Shown here one piece after another: positions 7,388 through 15,788 of a DNA stretch of 64,000 nt. The notes below the pieces were generated by a model. That model saw nothing but the letters and a program-made list of their open reading frames with translations, ran no database searches and was not told the origin of the DNA. This stretch comes from Salinimicrobium soli. Its GTDB lineage: Bacteria; Bacteroidota; Bacteroidia; Flavobacteriales; Flavobacteriaceae. A program made the translations under genes and the position numbers. The DNA lies in assembly GCF_048323655.1 (NCBI RefSeq), contig NZ_JBLUWW010000001.1, positions 248,001-312,000 of the forward strand, given 5' to 3'. Position 1 is the first letter of the stretch, and each line of letters opens with the position of its first letter.

Positions 7388-8536
7388 CTAAATTAGATCT
7401 GCCAGCAAAGATAAGGCACTCTGCACTTCTTGTGGCGTGTTGTAGCTATGAAGACAAAATCGCAACCGCTCTTTCCCTTCAGGAACAGTAGGCGAAAGAA
7501 TGGGTTTCACATCAAAACCCTGCTTTTGCAGCTTTGCCGCGACTTTCTTAACGGCTTCATTCCCCGGAATTATACAGGAATGTACTGCCGAGGTACTCTT
7601 GATGAATTTATTTTCCAGCCCAAGCTTAACCACTTGGGAATTAAATAACCCAATGTTTTTTGATAAAGCCTCTACTTTTTCGGCGCCTTCAGAATTCAGG
7701 TGCTGATAAGCCGCGATAATAGTAGCAACAGAATGTGGAGGCAAAGCAGTAGTATAGATAAAACTTCTGGAAAAGTTTATGAGGTACTGCTCCAGTTCCT
7801 TACTTCCCAGGATAGCAGCTCCATGTGCACCGAGAGCTTTTCCGAAGGTTAGAATACGGGCAAAAACCTCTTTTTCGAGCCCAAGCTCCTGTAAAGGACC
7901 TTTTCCCCGTGTTCCAATAACACCGGTAGAATGAGCTTCATCAATAACTAATAAGAAATTTAGGCGCTTACTCAATTCCATAAGAGCTCGCAGGTCCGGA
8001 ATATCTCCATCCATAGAAAAAACAGCTTCGGTCACTACATAAACTTCGGTTTCCTCATTTTTCCGTAGCCGCAGGATCTTTTCTTCAAGGTCCTGAAGAT
8101 CGTTGTGACGGAATTTGTAGGCCTGAGCTTTGCTCAATGAAATACCGTCTCTGATCGAAGCATGAGACAATTCATCATATAAGATCACGTCCCCTTTTTG
8201 TGGAACACTCCCGAAAAAGCCCAGATTGGCATCATAGCCTGAATTGAAGATCAGGGCAGCGTCAGCATTGTGAAAGTCCGATAGATATTCTTCGGCAAAG
8301 CCATATAATTTATGATTCCCGGTAAGAAGGCGGGATCCTGTAGCACCGTTTTTTAACACATCTTTGTCTTGAAGGATCCTTTCGGCCTGCCGAAAAATTG
8401 CTAAACTTGATGAAAAGCCTAAATAGTCATTTGAAGAAAGATCGACCATGTCGCTGCAAATTCCTAATGAGCGAAGGGAATTTTCCTGCTTTCTTAACTG
8501 GAGTCTTTTTTCTACTTTTAATGGAAGCTTCTTCAT
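7388..8536 (-). CDS. bioF: 8-amino-7-oxononanoate synthase BioF
   Basis: 382 residues, alpha-oxoamine synthase family. It condenses a pimeloyl thioester with L-alanine. The PLP lysine is K233 in TFGKALGAHG; DEAHSTGVIGTRGKG (199-213) and NDYLGFSS near the N-terminus are family hallmarks. It is the first gene of the minus-strand biotin cluster and is separated from the divergent mgtC-like gene by only 32 bases, so both promoters must be packed into or near that gap. A near-consensus TACCTTTA lies there on the minus strand. I see no convincing BirA operator. Confidence 0.94.
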   Translation of the reverse strand: MKKLPLKVEKRLQLRKQENSLRSLGICSDMVDLSSNDYLGFSSSLAIFRQAERILQDKDVLKNGATGSRLLTGNHKLYGFAEEYLSDFHNADAALIFNSGYDANLGFFGSVPQKGDVILYDELSHASIRDGISLSKAQAYKFRHNDLQDLEEKILRLRKNEETEVYVVTEAVFSMDGDIPDLRALMELSKRLNFLLVIDEAHSTGVIGTRGKGPLQELGLEKEVFARILTFGKALGAHGAAILGSKELEQYLINFSRSFIYTTALPPHSVATIIAAYQHLNSEGAEKVEALSKNIGLFNSQVVKLGLENKFIKSTSAVHSCIIPGNEAVKKVAAKLQKQGFDVKPILSPTVPEGKERLRFCLHSYNTPQEVQSALSLLADLI

Positions 8537-8568
8537 AGAGCGTAAAGGTAAAACTTTGGAACAATAAT

Positions 8569-9018
8569 ATGGATCTATTGGATTTCACCCTTAGAGTAGG
8601 GGCAGCTTTACTCTCCGGCGTCCTTATAGGCGTAGAAAGGGAAATACGGAACAAAAATGCCGGCCTTAAAACCAATGCTCTGGTTTCCTTGGGTGCAGCC
8701 GTTTTTGTAGTAATTTCTGTAAAGTTCGGAGATGTTCCCGGGGTAGATATGACCCGGGTTCTTGGACAGGTAGTGACCGGAATTGGTTTTATTGGTGCCG
8801 GGGTAATCCTTCATAAAGGCACTACTGTTCGCGGACTCACTACTGCTGCTACAGTCTGGTGCAGCGCAGGTGCTGGTTGTCTTGCAGCATTTGGATTTTA
8901 TGAAGAACTGGCAATTCTAACGGTAATGATCATCTTTGTAAATGTGATCTTTGGTGCTCTGGATAACTATATCAATAAAAAATTAGATCGTGATCCTAAG
9001 AACAAAGTGGAGGACTAA
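8569..9018 (+). CDS. MgtC/SapB family membrane protein
   Basis: 149 residues with about four membrane helices. The MgtC signature is present: GVLIGVEREIRNKNAGLKT, LVSLGAAVFVVIS and IGFIGAGVIL, then GLTTAATVW. It lacks the C-terminal ACT-like domain of Salmonella MgtC, as many short SapB members do. The family is linked to survival in low magnesium and to modulation of F-type ATP synthase. No magnesium transporter lies next to it. It is divergent from bioF, and its last 4 bases overlap the end of mrpG. Confidence 0.88.
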   Translation: MDLLDFTLRVGAALLSGVLIGVEREIRNKNAGLKTNALVSLGAAVFVVISVKFGDVPGVDMTRVLGQVVTGIGFIGAGVILHKGTTVRGLTTAATVWCSAGAGCLAAFGFYEELAILTVMIIFVNVIFGALDNYINKKLDRDPKNKVED

Positions 9019-9404
9019 CCAGCATCCTCATCGCTGCTTTCCTTCATATTCCTTGGCGCACCAACTTTCCTTCCGGTCTTTCTGTACTTTCCTTTAAGAT
9101 CATCCATCACGGAACGTTCCCACAGCTTATTCCCGGCTATATAGGAAGCTTTACCAATTAAATGGGCTCCTACAGGAGCGGTTAGCAAGATGAAAACTAT
9201 GATTGCCACCACTCGTGTTGTAGTCGAGAGATCATGAAAATAGACCGCAGCTGCTATCAAAATAAGTCCGATTCCAAGTGTAGCTGCCTTCGTAGTAACG
9301 GCCATTCTCAAATAGGTATCGGGCATCCTAAGAATACCAACGGCTGCCAGTAAAATAAAAAGGCTACCCAGAGAGGCCAGTACGGCTACAGTTATTGAGA
9401 TCAT
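9015..9404 (-). CDS. mrpG: Mrp cation/proton antiporter subunit MrpG
   Basis: 129 residues, three membrane helices, with LGSLFILLAAVGILRMPDTY and KAATLGIGLILIA, both typical of MnhG/MrpG (PhaG). It is a small accessory subunit of the multisubunit Na+/H+ antiporter. The C-terminal 40 residues are charged and cytoplasmic. It is the last gene of the operon; its start overlaps the mrpF stop by 4 bases. Confidence 0.93.
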   Translation of the reverse strand: MISITVAVLASLGSLFILLAAVGILRMPDTYLRMAVTTKAATLGIGLILIAAAVYFHDLSTTTRVVAIIVFILLTAPVGAHLIGKASYIAGNKLWERSVMDDLKGKYRKTGRKVGAPRNMKESSDEDAG

Positions 9405-9673
9405 TTATTCTTTCTTTTTTGAATGTAAAAGGAGTACGCTACAGTGCCCAAAAACCCAATAAGCGCCAGAATCAGTGCGATATCCAAAAAGGTGTGCTGA
9501 TGGGTTAAAATACTATAAACAGCAATTACCCCTATCCCTATGGTGACCAAAAGGTCAACAGCCACCACCCTGTCGGATATGGTCGGGCCTTTCACAAACC
9601 GAAAAAATACCATCAGAATTGACAAAGACAAAACCGGCAATATGATAAAATATAAAAATTCGTTCAGGGTCAT
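9401..9673 (-). CDS. mrpF: Mrp cation/proton antiporter subunit MrpF
   Basis: 90 residues, three membrane helices. FVKGPTISDRVVAVDLLVTIG is the MrpF/MnhF hallmark with its conserved Asp-Arg pair. Four-base overlaps with mrpE and mrpG suggest translational coupling. Confidence 0.93.
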   Translation of the reverse strand: MTLNEFLYFIILPVLSLSILMVFFRFVKGPTISDRVVAVDLLVTIGIGVIAVYSILTHQHTFLDIALILALIGFLGTVAYSFYIQKRKNK

Positions 9674-10146
9674 GAATATAGCTCCTTAATTCGTTTTTCA
9701 AATCCTTGTTTGATACCTCTCACAAAATCCTCCCGATTGGTAATGTACATTGAATAGACGTACAATACCTTTTTATCCTCCGAAACGTCAAGGCTCAATG
9801 TTCCCGGAGTCAGAGTGATCAGGTTGGCCAACATCGTAATTTCGTTATCAGAATGTATATCCAGCGGCACGCCCACAATTCCGGGGGTCATATAAAACTT
9901 TGGAGTTCCCATTTCCCAGGCTACCTGCAGGTTTGCTTTCACTAACTCGTAAAGAAAGAAAAAGAAGAAAGAAATGGCTTTAGGAACCATTCTAAAATAC
10001 CTCGCACGACCAGACCCTCGGGTTATAACCAGAAGCAGAAAGTAACTCAAAAAAAATCCGAACACGACGTTTGCAAAGGCAAAACTTCCGGTAAGAGCTA
10101 CCCAGATAAAGGTGAGAAGTATATTTGCTAAAAACCTGTTTTTCAT
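9670..10146 (-). CDS. mrpE: Mrp cation/proton antiporter subunit MrpE
   Basis: 158 residues with hydrophobic N-terminal helices followed by a soluble domain. VANLQVAWE-like (LVKANLQVAWEMG) and LANLITLTPGTLSLDVSEDK are the MrpE signature. It is required for assembly or stability of the Mrp complex in studied bacteria. It begins 9 bases after mrpD. Confidence 0.93.
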   Translation of the reverse strand: MKNRFLANILLTFIWVALTGSFAFANVVFGFFLSYFLLLVITRGSGRARYFRMVPKAISFFFFFLYELVKANLQVAWEMGTPKFYMTPGIVGVPLDIHSDNEITMLANLITLTPGTLSLDVSEDKKVLYVYSMYITNREDFVRGIKQGFEKRIKELYS

Positions 10147-10155
10147 CTCTCCGTA

Positions 10156-11664
10156 CTATTTATTGAGTACCGCATTAATGTATTCCTGATTATCGGACAG
10201 TTCAAAGGCTATTCTTGAAGCCAGGGACTGGATATTTTCTGCACCAAATCCAATATACAAGCTAATGATCGATAAAAATATGATAGGAATGATCATTTCA
10301 GCTTTTCTTGGCCAAGTCAGTTTCTGAAAATAAGGAAAATTTCGAAGTTTTGGCAATTGTCCGGCAGTTTTCCAGAATACTTCTCCCCACAACTTTACAA
10401 TTACAAACAGAGTTATAAAACTGGAGAATAAAATAGCTCCTATTAACAGGTAATTTTCTGTAGACCAACCTGCCAGCACCAGGGATAATTTTGGCCAAAA
10501 ACCTGAAAGTGGCGGAATACCGACAAGTGAAAATAAAGGAATGGCAAACAAAAGTGACATTTTTGGATAGTCAGCATAAAATCCACCCAATTTTCTCATG
10601 CTATGGGTTGCCGTTATCTTATAAATCACCCCGCTCACCATGAAAAGATTAGTCTTAACAACTATATCATGAATGAGATAAAATATGGCTCCTGCCAGGG
10701 CCACTTGTGTCATCATCCCGAGACCGGCGATCATGTACCCTATGTGGCATATTACCAGATATGAAAAAACTTTCCTGATATTATTCTGAACAATAGCTCC
10801 TATGGCACCACTGAATAATGTTAGGACAGCGATCGCAAGAAGAACATTCTCCAGGAACGCATCTACTTCAAAAATGAGCGTAAACACACGCATTAGTGCA
10901 TAAACTCCGACTTTAGTTAACAGTCCACCGAAAATGGCAGATACTGCCGAAGGAGGAGTATGATAAGAAGCCGGAAGCCAAAAATACAAAGGAAAAACTG
11001 CCGATTTGATCCCAAAACCTACCAGAAAAAGCAAGGCATTCACCTGAACCAAAGTTCTGTTCTCCACTGCCGCTACTTTTGAGGCAAGATCGGCCATGTT
11101 CAGGCTGCCAGTAAGTCCATAGAGAACAGCAATAGCCGTTAAAAATACAATTGAAGCGAGAATATTGAGGGTAAAATATTTTACCGCACCTTCCAATTGG
11201 GCTTTTTCTCCCCCAATGGTTAATAGCACAAAGGAGGTTATAATAATTATCTCAAACCACACATACAGGTTAAAGAGGTCACCTGTCAAAAAGGCTCCAT
11301 TTAATCCGAGTAATAGAAAGTGGAAGATTGGGAAAAATCCGAATTTAAGACGGGCCGGAATAACAGATCCCGATGAGAAACTGGACACAGCCAAACCCGC
11401 AAAGGAAGTCAGCAAAACGAGGGTGGCCGAGAAAGTATCTGCCGCAAAGGTGATCCCGAAGGGAGCATCCCAGCTTCCTGCCTGTACTGTCTGGGTTCCG
11501 TTCTGCCATACTGTGATAAATAGCCAGACAGAAACACCCATATTAAGAATGTTTCCAAAGATACTTATGTTTTTTTGCCAGCTTATCCTACTCCATGAGA
11601 ACATCAGCAAAATTGCCAGAGCCATCTGAAGTAGTAGGGGGAATATAGTTAACTGTTCGATCAT
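10156..11664 (-). CDS. mrpD: Mrp cation/proton antiporter subunit MrpD
   Basis: 502 residues, about 14 membrane helices, homologous to NuoM/NuoN of complex I. FNLYVWFEIIIITSF holds the conserved helix-5 glutamate, and KSAVFPLYFWLPASYHTPPS plus IGYMIAGLG and LSGFWPK are proton-channel family motifs. It forms part of the ion-translocating core with MrpA. Four-base overlap with mrpC. Confidence 0.95.
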   Translation of the reverse strand: MIEQLTIFPLLLQMALAILLMFSWSRISWQKNISIFGNILNMGVSVWLFITVWQNGTQTVQAGSWDAPFGITFAADTFSATLVLLTSFAGLAVSSFSSGSVIPARLKFGFFPIFHFLLLGLNGAFLTGDLFNLYVWFEIIIITSFVLLTIGGEKAQLEGAVKYFTLNILASIVFLTAIAVLYGLTGSLNMADLASKVAAVENRTLVQVNALLFLVGFGIKSAVFPLYFWLPASYHTPPSAVSAIFGGLLTKVGVYALMRVFTLIFEVDAFLENVLLAIAVLTLFSGAIGAIVQNNIRKVFSYLVICHIGYMIAGLGMMTQVALAGAIFYLIHDIVVKTNLFMVSGVIYKITATHSMRKLGGFYADYPKMSLLFAIPLFSLVGIPPLSGFWPKLSLVLAGWSTENYLLIGAILFSSFITLFVIVKLWGEVFWKTAGQLPKLRNFPYFQKLTWPRKAEMIIPIIFLSIISLYIGFGAENIQSLASRIAFELSDNQEYINAVLNK

Positions 11665-12014
11665 GAGTATTCGTCTGTTGCATTCATTTCGTCAAGGTCA
11701 TCTGTCTTGACCACTTTATGTGCTCTTTTCACAAGAATAATCGCGAAAGATTGTAATCCAAAACTTATTACGATGGCGGTCAGGATCAGTGCCTGAGGTA
11801 AAGGATCTGAGTAAGCTTCCAGAAAAGTTTCGGCCCCTTCAGGTATTATAGGGGGATGACCTTTGGCGATGCGGCCAAGTAAAAATATAAGCAGGTTGGC
11901 TCCGTTTCCTAACAAAATGATCCCGATTATCAATTTCACAAGGCTTCGGCGCAGGATCATATAGATACCTGCGGCATAAAGAGTTCCAATCATAAGAGCT
12001 AAAAGAATTTCCAT
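11661..12014 (-). CDS. mrpC: Mrp cation/proton antiporter subunit MrpC
   Basis: 117 residues, three helices, NuoK-like. RRSLVKLIIGIILLGNGANL and PLPQALILTAIVISF match MrpC/MnhC. It follows mrpB after 3 bases. Confidence 0.95.
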   Translation of the reverse strand: MEILLALMIGTLYAAGIYMILRRSLVKLIIGIILLGNGANLLIFLLGRIAKGHPPIIPEGAETFLEAYSDPLPQALILTAIVISFGLQSFAIILVKRAHKVVKTDDLDEMNATDEYS

Positions 12015-12017
12015 AGC

Positions 12018-12431
12018 TTATGTTGATTCAGAAATTGTAAAAATGATAGTGAGAGTCACGCCCACCACCACAAGATATACCCCAATATCAAAAAACAGGG
12101 CCGTTCCCAGACTGCCTATAACCGGAAGGTGGTGAGGATACCAGGTCCCTGTAAGAAATGATTTATCAGTAAAAAGTACCGGCACCAATCCACTGAAAAA
12201 GGAAATACCCAATCCTGCAGGCATAAGGAACCCCGGATGAAATTTTATCAGATTTTTAGTATCCTCAAGCCCATTTGCAAATGCATGCAGTACGAAAGCT
12301 ATAGATGCGATCAATCCACCAACAAAGCCGCCACCAGGTAAATAATGTCCCCGCAATAAGATGAATACGGAGAACACCAGCAACAAGGGCAACATATAAT
12401 TTGAAGCGGTTCTTAAAATGATTGTTTTCAT
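12018..12431 (-). CDS. mrpB: Mrp cation/proton antiporter subunit MrpB
   Basis: 137 residues, four helices. LRGHYLPGGGFVGGLIA is the MrpB/MnhB hallmark. It lies 10 bases after mrpA. Because the C-terminal part of MrpA carries a related domain, this is the separate B subunit and not a duplicate. Confidence 0.95.
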   Translation of the reverse strand: MKTIILRTASNYMLPLLLVFSVFILLRGHYLPGGGFVGGLIASIAFVLHAFANGLEDTKNLIKFHPGFLMPAGLGISFFSGLVPVLFTDKSFLTGTWYPHHLPVIGSLGTALFFDIGVYLVVVGVTLTIIFTISEST

Positions 12432-12441
12432 CTCTATTTTT

Positions 12442-14757
12442 TTAGTCCTTTAATTCCCTGTCTTCTCTTCTCAACCTAAGTTTCAGTAAACTGAAAACTC
12501 CCAAAGCTGCTACTGTCAGCACTGATATCTCTATAAGCGTATCAGCCCCCCTGAAGTCAACCAGGATAACATTCACCACATTCTTTCCTTTGGCCAGTAC
12601 ATAGGCATTGTCAGCATAGTAATTACTGATCTCTTTGTTTACCGGTTCTCCTAACACTTCAAGTGCAATTAAGGTAATAAGCAGCCCAAAAGAAAGTGAA
12701 AGAATTCCGTCAATGATCCTCATCTTGTAATCTGATATGGACAAGTACTTCGGAAGGCTTGAAAGCACCAGTACGAACAGAATTACTGTAAGGGTGTCTA
12801 TAGAAAACTGAGTCATCGCAAGGTCCGGAGCACTATAGATCACGAACATGAGACAAATAGCATATCCAACTACTCCCATCGCAACTACTGCCGTTAAACG
12901 GCTTTTTGCCACTACAACAAAAATGATGGAAAGGAACATGATCCCCATAATGATCATTTCGTAGTAAGTCATTTTATCGAAGGAGGAAAAATCGATCCTG
13001 AAGCCATTTTGCTGGGTAAGCAAAGAATACCCCACTATTACTACAAGGAAAAGTATAATGGTAGATACATAGTTTCGTAAAAAGCCATTTTGGAAGATCC
13101 TTGTCCACCAGTTCGAAAAATCACGGAACAGAGAACTCAAAAAGAGAGTAATATTTTTGGGTGCTATGAAGTCCAGTTTTGCAATTCTAGACTCCCATTT
13201 CTCAGAAGGCTTCAGAATGAAATAAAGTCCGATCCCAACAACAAGGGTGATAGCACTAAGGCCGAGTATTTCTGTAAAGCCATGCCAGATCTTCAGATGA
13301 AGGTTTGCTTCGCCTCCAACAGCATCTACTACAGGTCTAACTATTGTAGTATCGATCAGGACAGGAAATATTCCCACCAGGATTCCCAGGAACGCCAGGA
13401 TCATTGGAGGCACCCACATGAGCACACTGGGCATATGAACCTTAGAGAATTTTTCGGGAAGTTCTCCCATAAATGGTTTTATTCCGGCAACGAAACCGGC
13501 ATACAGCACCAGCACATTGGTGGCAATGGCCAGAATGGTCAGCCACATTCCCCAGTTGTCCATGTCTAAAGTAGCTTCATAGATGAGATCTTTTCCGAGG
13601 AAACCTACTGTAGGCGGAATCCCTCCACTCGATACGGCTGCCAGAAAACCTGCCAAAGCCACCGGCCACATTACTTTCCGAAGTCCTGCTAGAACAGTTA
13701 CATTCCGCGTTCCCGTTTCATGATCAATGATCCCGGTGATAAGGAATAAGGTTGCTTTGTAAAGAGCATGAACGATAATATAAACTGCTGCTGCAGTAAG
13801 GGCATACTCGTTTCCCAGGCCGATCAAAAAGACCAGCACTCCCAGTACAGAGATCGTTGAATAGGCAAGGATACCTTTAAGATCTGTTCTGAAAAGAGTA
13901 TGGAAAGCTGCGTAGAACATGGTTATTCCACCAACCGTGATCAGAGTTACATTCCATACCTCCTGATTTCCAAGAATTGGCGTAAATCTTAATAACAAAT
14001 AGACTCCTGCTTTTACCATAGTTGCGGAATGCAGATAAGTGGAAACCGGGGTCGGAGCTTTCATGGCTCCCGGGAGCCAAAAATGGAATGGAAACTGGGC
14101 CGACTTGGTGAAAGCAGCTCCAAAAACAAGAATTACGATCACGAGATAATATGGGCTTTCGCTAATGAACCCGCTGAGGCTCATCATCTCACTAAGGCTG
14201 TAAGTTCCTGCCACGCTTCCTAATAAAAGCGCACCTGCCAGGAGCAGAAAACCTCCCGAACCTGTCACGGCCAGCGCAAGTATTGCCGATTTACGGCTGG
14301 CCTCACTGGTGTTGTTAAAGCCAATTAGGAAGAAAGAACTGATACTGGTAAGTTCCCAAAAAATGAACATACACAGGAGGTTGTCACTCAGTACGAGCCC
14401 TAGCATGGCCCCCATGAACATTCCCAGATAACCGTAAAAGCGATCTAAATAATCATTTCCCTTTAGGTAAGCTGCAGTATAAGCAAAAACTAAAAATCCG
14501 ATTCCGGTAATAAGAAGGCTGAATAGAAGGGAAAGTCCGTCAAGGGTAAAATTAAGATTCAGCCCCATTGAAGGCACCCACTCAATATTTTGTCTGATCA
14601 CCTCCCCTTCAGAAACTCGCTGAATAAAGGATAAAAAGTATACAAACAGGCCGAAAGGAACAAGAGCAGAAAGGACCGCAAGTTTTCCTTTTAAGAACTT
14701 TCCGGCAAAAATCAGAAATATCGAAAAGATAAAACCCGAAAGTATAGCTGTTAGCAT
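12442..14757 (-). CDS. mrpA: Mrp cation/proton antiporter subunit MrpA
   Basis: 771 residues from the preferred ATG at 14757. The NuoL-like N-terminal domain has MFIFWELTSISSFFLIGF (key glutamate), FPFHFWLPGAMKAPTPVS and LHSATMVKAGVYLLLR. The C-terminal region carries the MrpA-specific NuoJ-like helices (SAPDLAMTQFSIDTLTVILF) and the MrpB-like end with VNVILVDFRGADTLIEI. It is the largest subunit and gives Na+/H+ exchange together with MrpD. An upstream TTG (14787) would add 10 residues, but it overlaps the -7 promoter box, so the ATG is chosen. First gene of a seven-gene operon in the order ABCDEFG. Confidence 0.93.
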   Translation of the reverse strand: MLTAILSGFIFSIFLIFAGKFLKGKLAVLSALVPFGLFVYFLSFIQRVSEGEVIRQNIEWVPSMGLNLNFTLDGLSLLFSLLITGIGFLVFAYTAAYLKGNDYLDRFYGYLGMFMGAMLGLVLSDNLLCMFIFWELTSISSFFLIGFNNTSEASRKSAILALAVTGSGGFLLLAGALLLGSVAGTYSLSEMMSLSGFISESPYYLVIVILVFGAAFTKSAQFPFHFWLPGAMKAPTPVSTYLHSATMVKAGVYLLLRFTPILGNQEVWNVTLITVGGITMFYAAFHTLFRTDLKGILAYSTISVLGVLVFLIGLGNEYALTAAAVYIIVHALYKATLFLITGIIDHETGTRNVTVLAGLRKVMWPVALAGFLAAVSSGGIPPTVGFLGKDLIYEATLDMDNWGMWLTILAIATNVLVLYAGFVAGIKPFMGELPEKFSKVHMPSVLMWVPPMILAFLGILVGIFPVLIDTTIVRPVVDAVGGEANLHLKIWHGFTEILGLSAITLVVGIGLYFILKPSEKWESRIAKLDFIAPKNITLFLSSLFRDFSNWWTRIFQNGFLRNYVSTIILFLVVIVGYSLLTQQNGFRIDFSSFDKMTYYEMIIMGIMFLSIIFVVVAKSRLTAVVAMGVVGYAICLMFVIYSAPDLAMTQFSIDTLTVILFVLVLSSLPKYLSISDYKMRIIDGILSLSFGLLITLIALEVLGEPVNKEISNYYADNAYVLAKGKNVVNVILVDFRGADTLIEISVLTVAALGVFSLLKLRLRREDRELKD

Positions 14758-14784
14758 AGGGAACGTTAAAAAAACTGTGAAACG

Positions 14785-14815
14785 CAAATATAACAGTAAA
14801 AACTGAGGTTTTAAA
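14785..14815 (-). promoter_or_regulatory. Promoter of the mrp operon
   Basis: On the minus strand TTTA (14815-14812), 19 bases, then TATATTTG (14792-14785), close to TTTG-N19-TAnnTTTG. Transcription would start near 14779, downstream of the TTG at 14787 and upstream of the ATG at 14757. Confidence 0.6.
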
Positions 14816-14961
14816 CTTGCGTTTCATTTTTAGTAAACTCACCACCGGTAGTTCATCGTCTTGAGTTAGACTGCGAAAGAAGATCAGTAAATTAACAAAT
14901 TCACAGATTCCTTCTGAATCACGTCTCCTAGTATCCTTATAAATTAGTTATCATAAATAAA

Positions 14962-15013
14962 ATTATCGTTTCTCAATAATAAATTCTAATTTTGTTATCG
15001 AAAAACAATAATT
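14962..15013. promoter_or_regulatory. Twin palindromic operator around a -7 box, upstream of DUF2975/XRE pair
   Basis: Two related 19-base sites, ATTATCGTTTCTCAATAAT (14962-14980) and TTATCGAAAAACAATAATT (14995-15013), lie as inverted copies of each other; each is also an imperfect palindrome of the form TTATYG-N-CRATAA. Their centres are 33 bases apart, about three helical turns. Between them is TAATTTTG (14987-14994), a consensus -7 box, 23 bases before the ATG. The layout suggests repression, probably by the XRE protein encoded second in the operon. Confidence 0.6.
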
Positions 15014-15017
15014 ACCC

Positions 15018-15530
15018 ATGAAACAACCAATTCTTCTGAAGACCATTTTAGACGTTTGTTTAATCCTCCTCTTTTTTAGCTTTTTTGGATCCTTTCTGGT
15101 CTTTCTCATTGGCTTATTCGGAAACAATTTTGCCCCTATGGAGCTTAACCATCGGGAGATATCAATGATTACCCCGGAAGTGATCAGTCTTGTCATCGCT
15201 CAATTCATTGTCAGCGGCCTTTTGGTTTACACGGTATACCTGTTGAGGAAGCTGGTAAGGAACTTTTTCAAAGGAAAGCTCTTTACACTTTACCAGATTG
15301 CTTCTCTTAAATTGATAGGTCAATTGATCATTCTGGTAATCCTTTTACAGGGCGTGCTGGATTTCTTAGGAGGAATATTTCTTTCTGAAAAAGTGCGGAT
15401 GGGAATACAAATGGATCTTTCCTTTGGTTCTCTCTGGTTCATTTTAGCAATAGGGCTTTTCTTTATTTACCTGAGTAAGATCTTTGACAATGCCCGCAGA
15501 ATAAAAGAAGAAAACGAACTTACAGTCTAA
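15018..15530 (+). CDS. DUF2975 membrane protein
   Basis: 170 residues with four predicted membrane helices (about 12-35, 58-80, 100-122, 138-158). The motif LRKLVRNFFKGKLFTLYQIASLK after helix 2 (split here) is characteristic of DUF2975. The function of this family is unknown. It is nearly always paired with a small XRE regulator, as here with a 3-base gap. The promoter is framed by two palindromic sites that look autoregulatory. Confidence 0.85.
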   Translation: MKQPILLKTILDVCLILLFFSFFGSFLVFLIGLFGNNFAPMELNHREISMITPEVISLVIAQFIVSGLLVYTVYLLRKLVRNFFKGKLFTLYQIASLKLIGQLIILVILLQGVLDFLGGIFLSEKVRMGIQMDLSFGSLWFILAIGLFFIYLSKIFDNARRIKEENELTV

Positions 15531-15533
15531 GTT

Positions 15534-15743
15534 ATGTCTATAATTATCAATTTAGATCTTATCCTGGAAAAGCGAGGGATGAAAAGCAATGAGCTGGCAG
15601 AAAGAATTGGCATTACCACAGCAAACCTTTCTATTTTGAAAACCGGTAAGGCCAGGGCTGTGCGCTTTTCAACCCTTGAAGCTATCTGCCGCGAACTTAA
15701 TTGCCAACCGGGCGACATTCTTGAATATAAGGAGCAGGATTAG
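15534..15743 (+). CDS. XRE-family helix-turn-helix regulator (YozG-like)
   Basis: 69 residues, essentially a single HTH_3/HTH_26 domain: LILEKRGMKSNELAERIGI, then TTANLSILKTGKARAVRFST as recognition helix, then LEAICRELNCQPGDILEY. Small regulators of this type travel with DUF2975 proteins. It probably binds the paired sites upstream of the operon; this is inference. A terminator follows the stop. Confidence 0.92.
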   Translation: MSIIINLDLILEKRGMKSNELAERIGITTANLSILKTGKARAVRFSTLEAICRELNCQPGDILEYKEQD

Positions 15744-15745
15744 TT

Positions 15746-15764
15746 CCTTCTCAGAAGGTTTTTT
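15746..15764 (+). terminator. Short terminator after the XRE gene
   Basis: CCTTC (15746-15750), loop TCA, GAAGG (15754-15758), then six T. It ends the DUF2975/XRE unit 25 bases before the M61 peptidase gene. Confidence 0.6.
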
Positions 15765-15788
15765 AATTTACCGCCAAAAAGAGGTTTT

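Noticed and set aside
13090..13569. 159-codon frame opposite mrpA
   Set aside because: Shadow of mrpA: the minus-strand frame encodes conserved Mrp motifs across the same span.
14755..14787. TTG start of mrpA at 14787
   Set aside because: The codon lies inside the predicted -7 box of the operon promoter.
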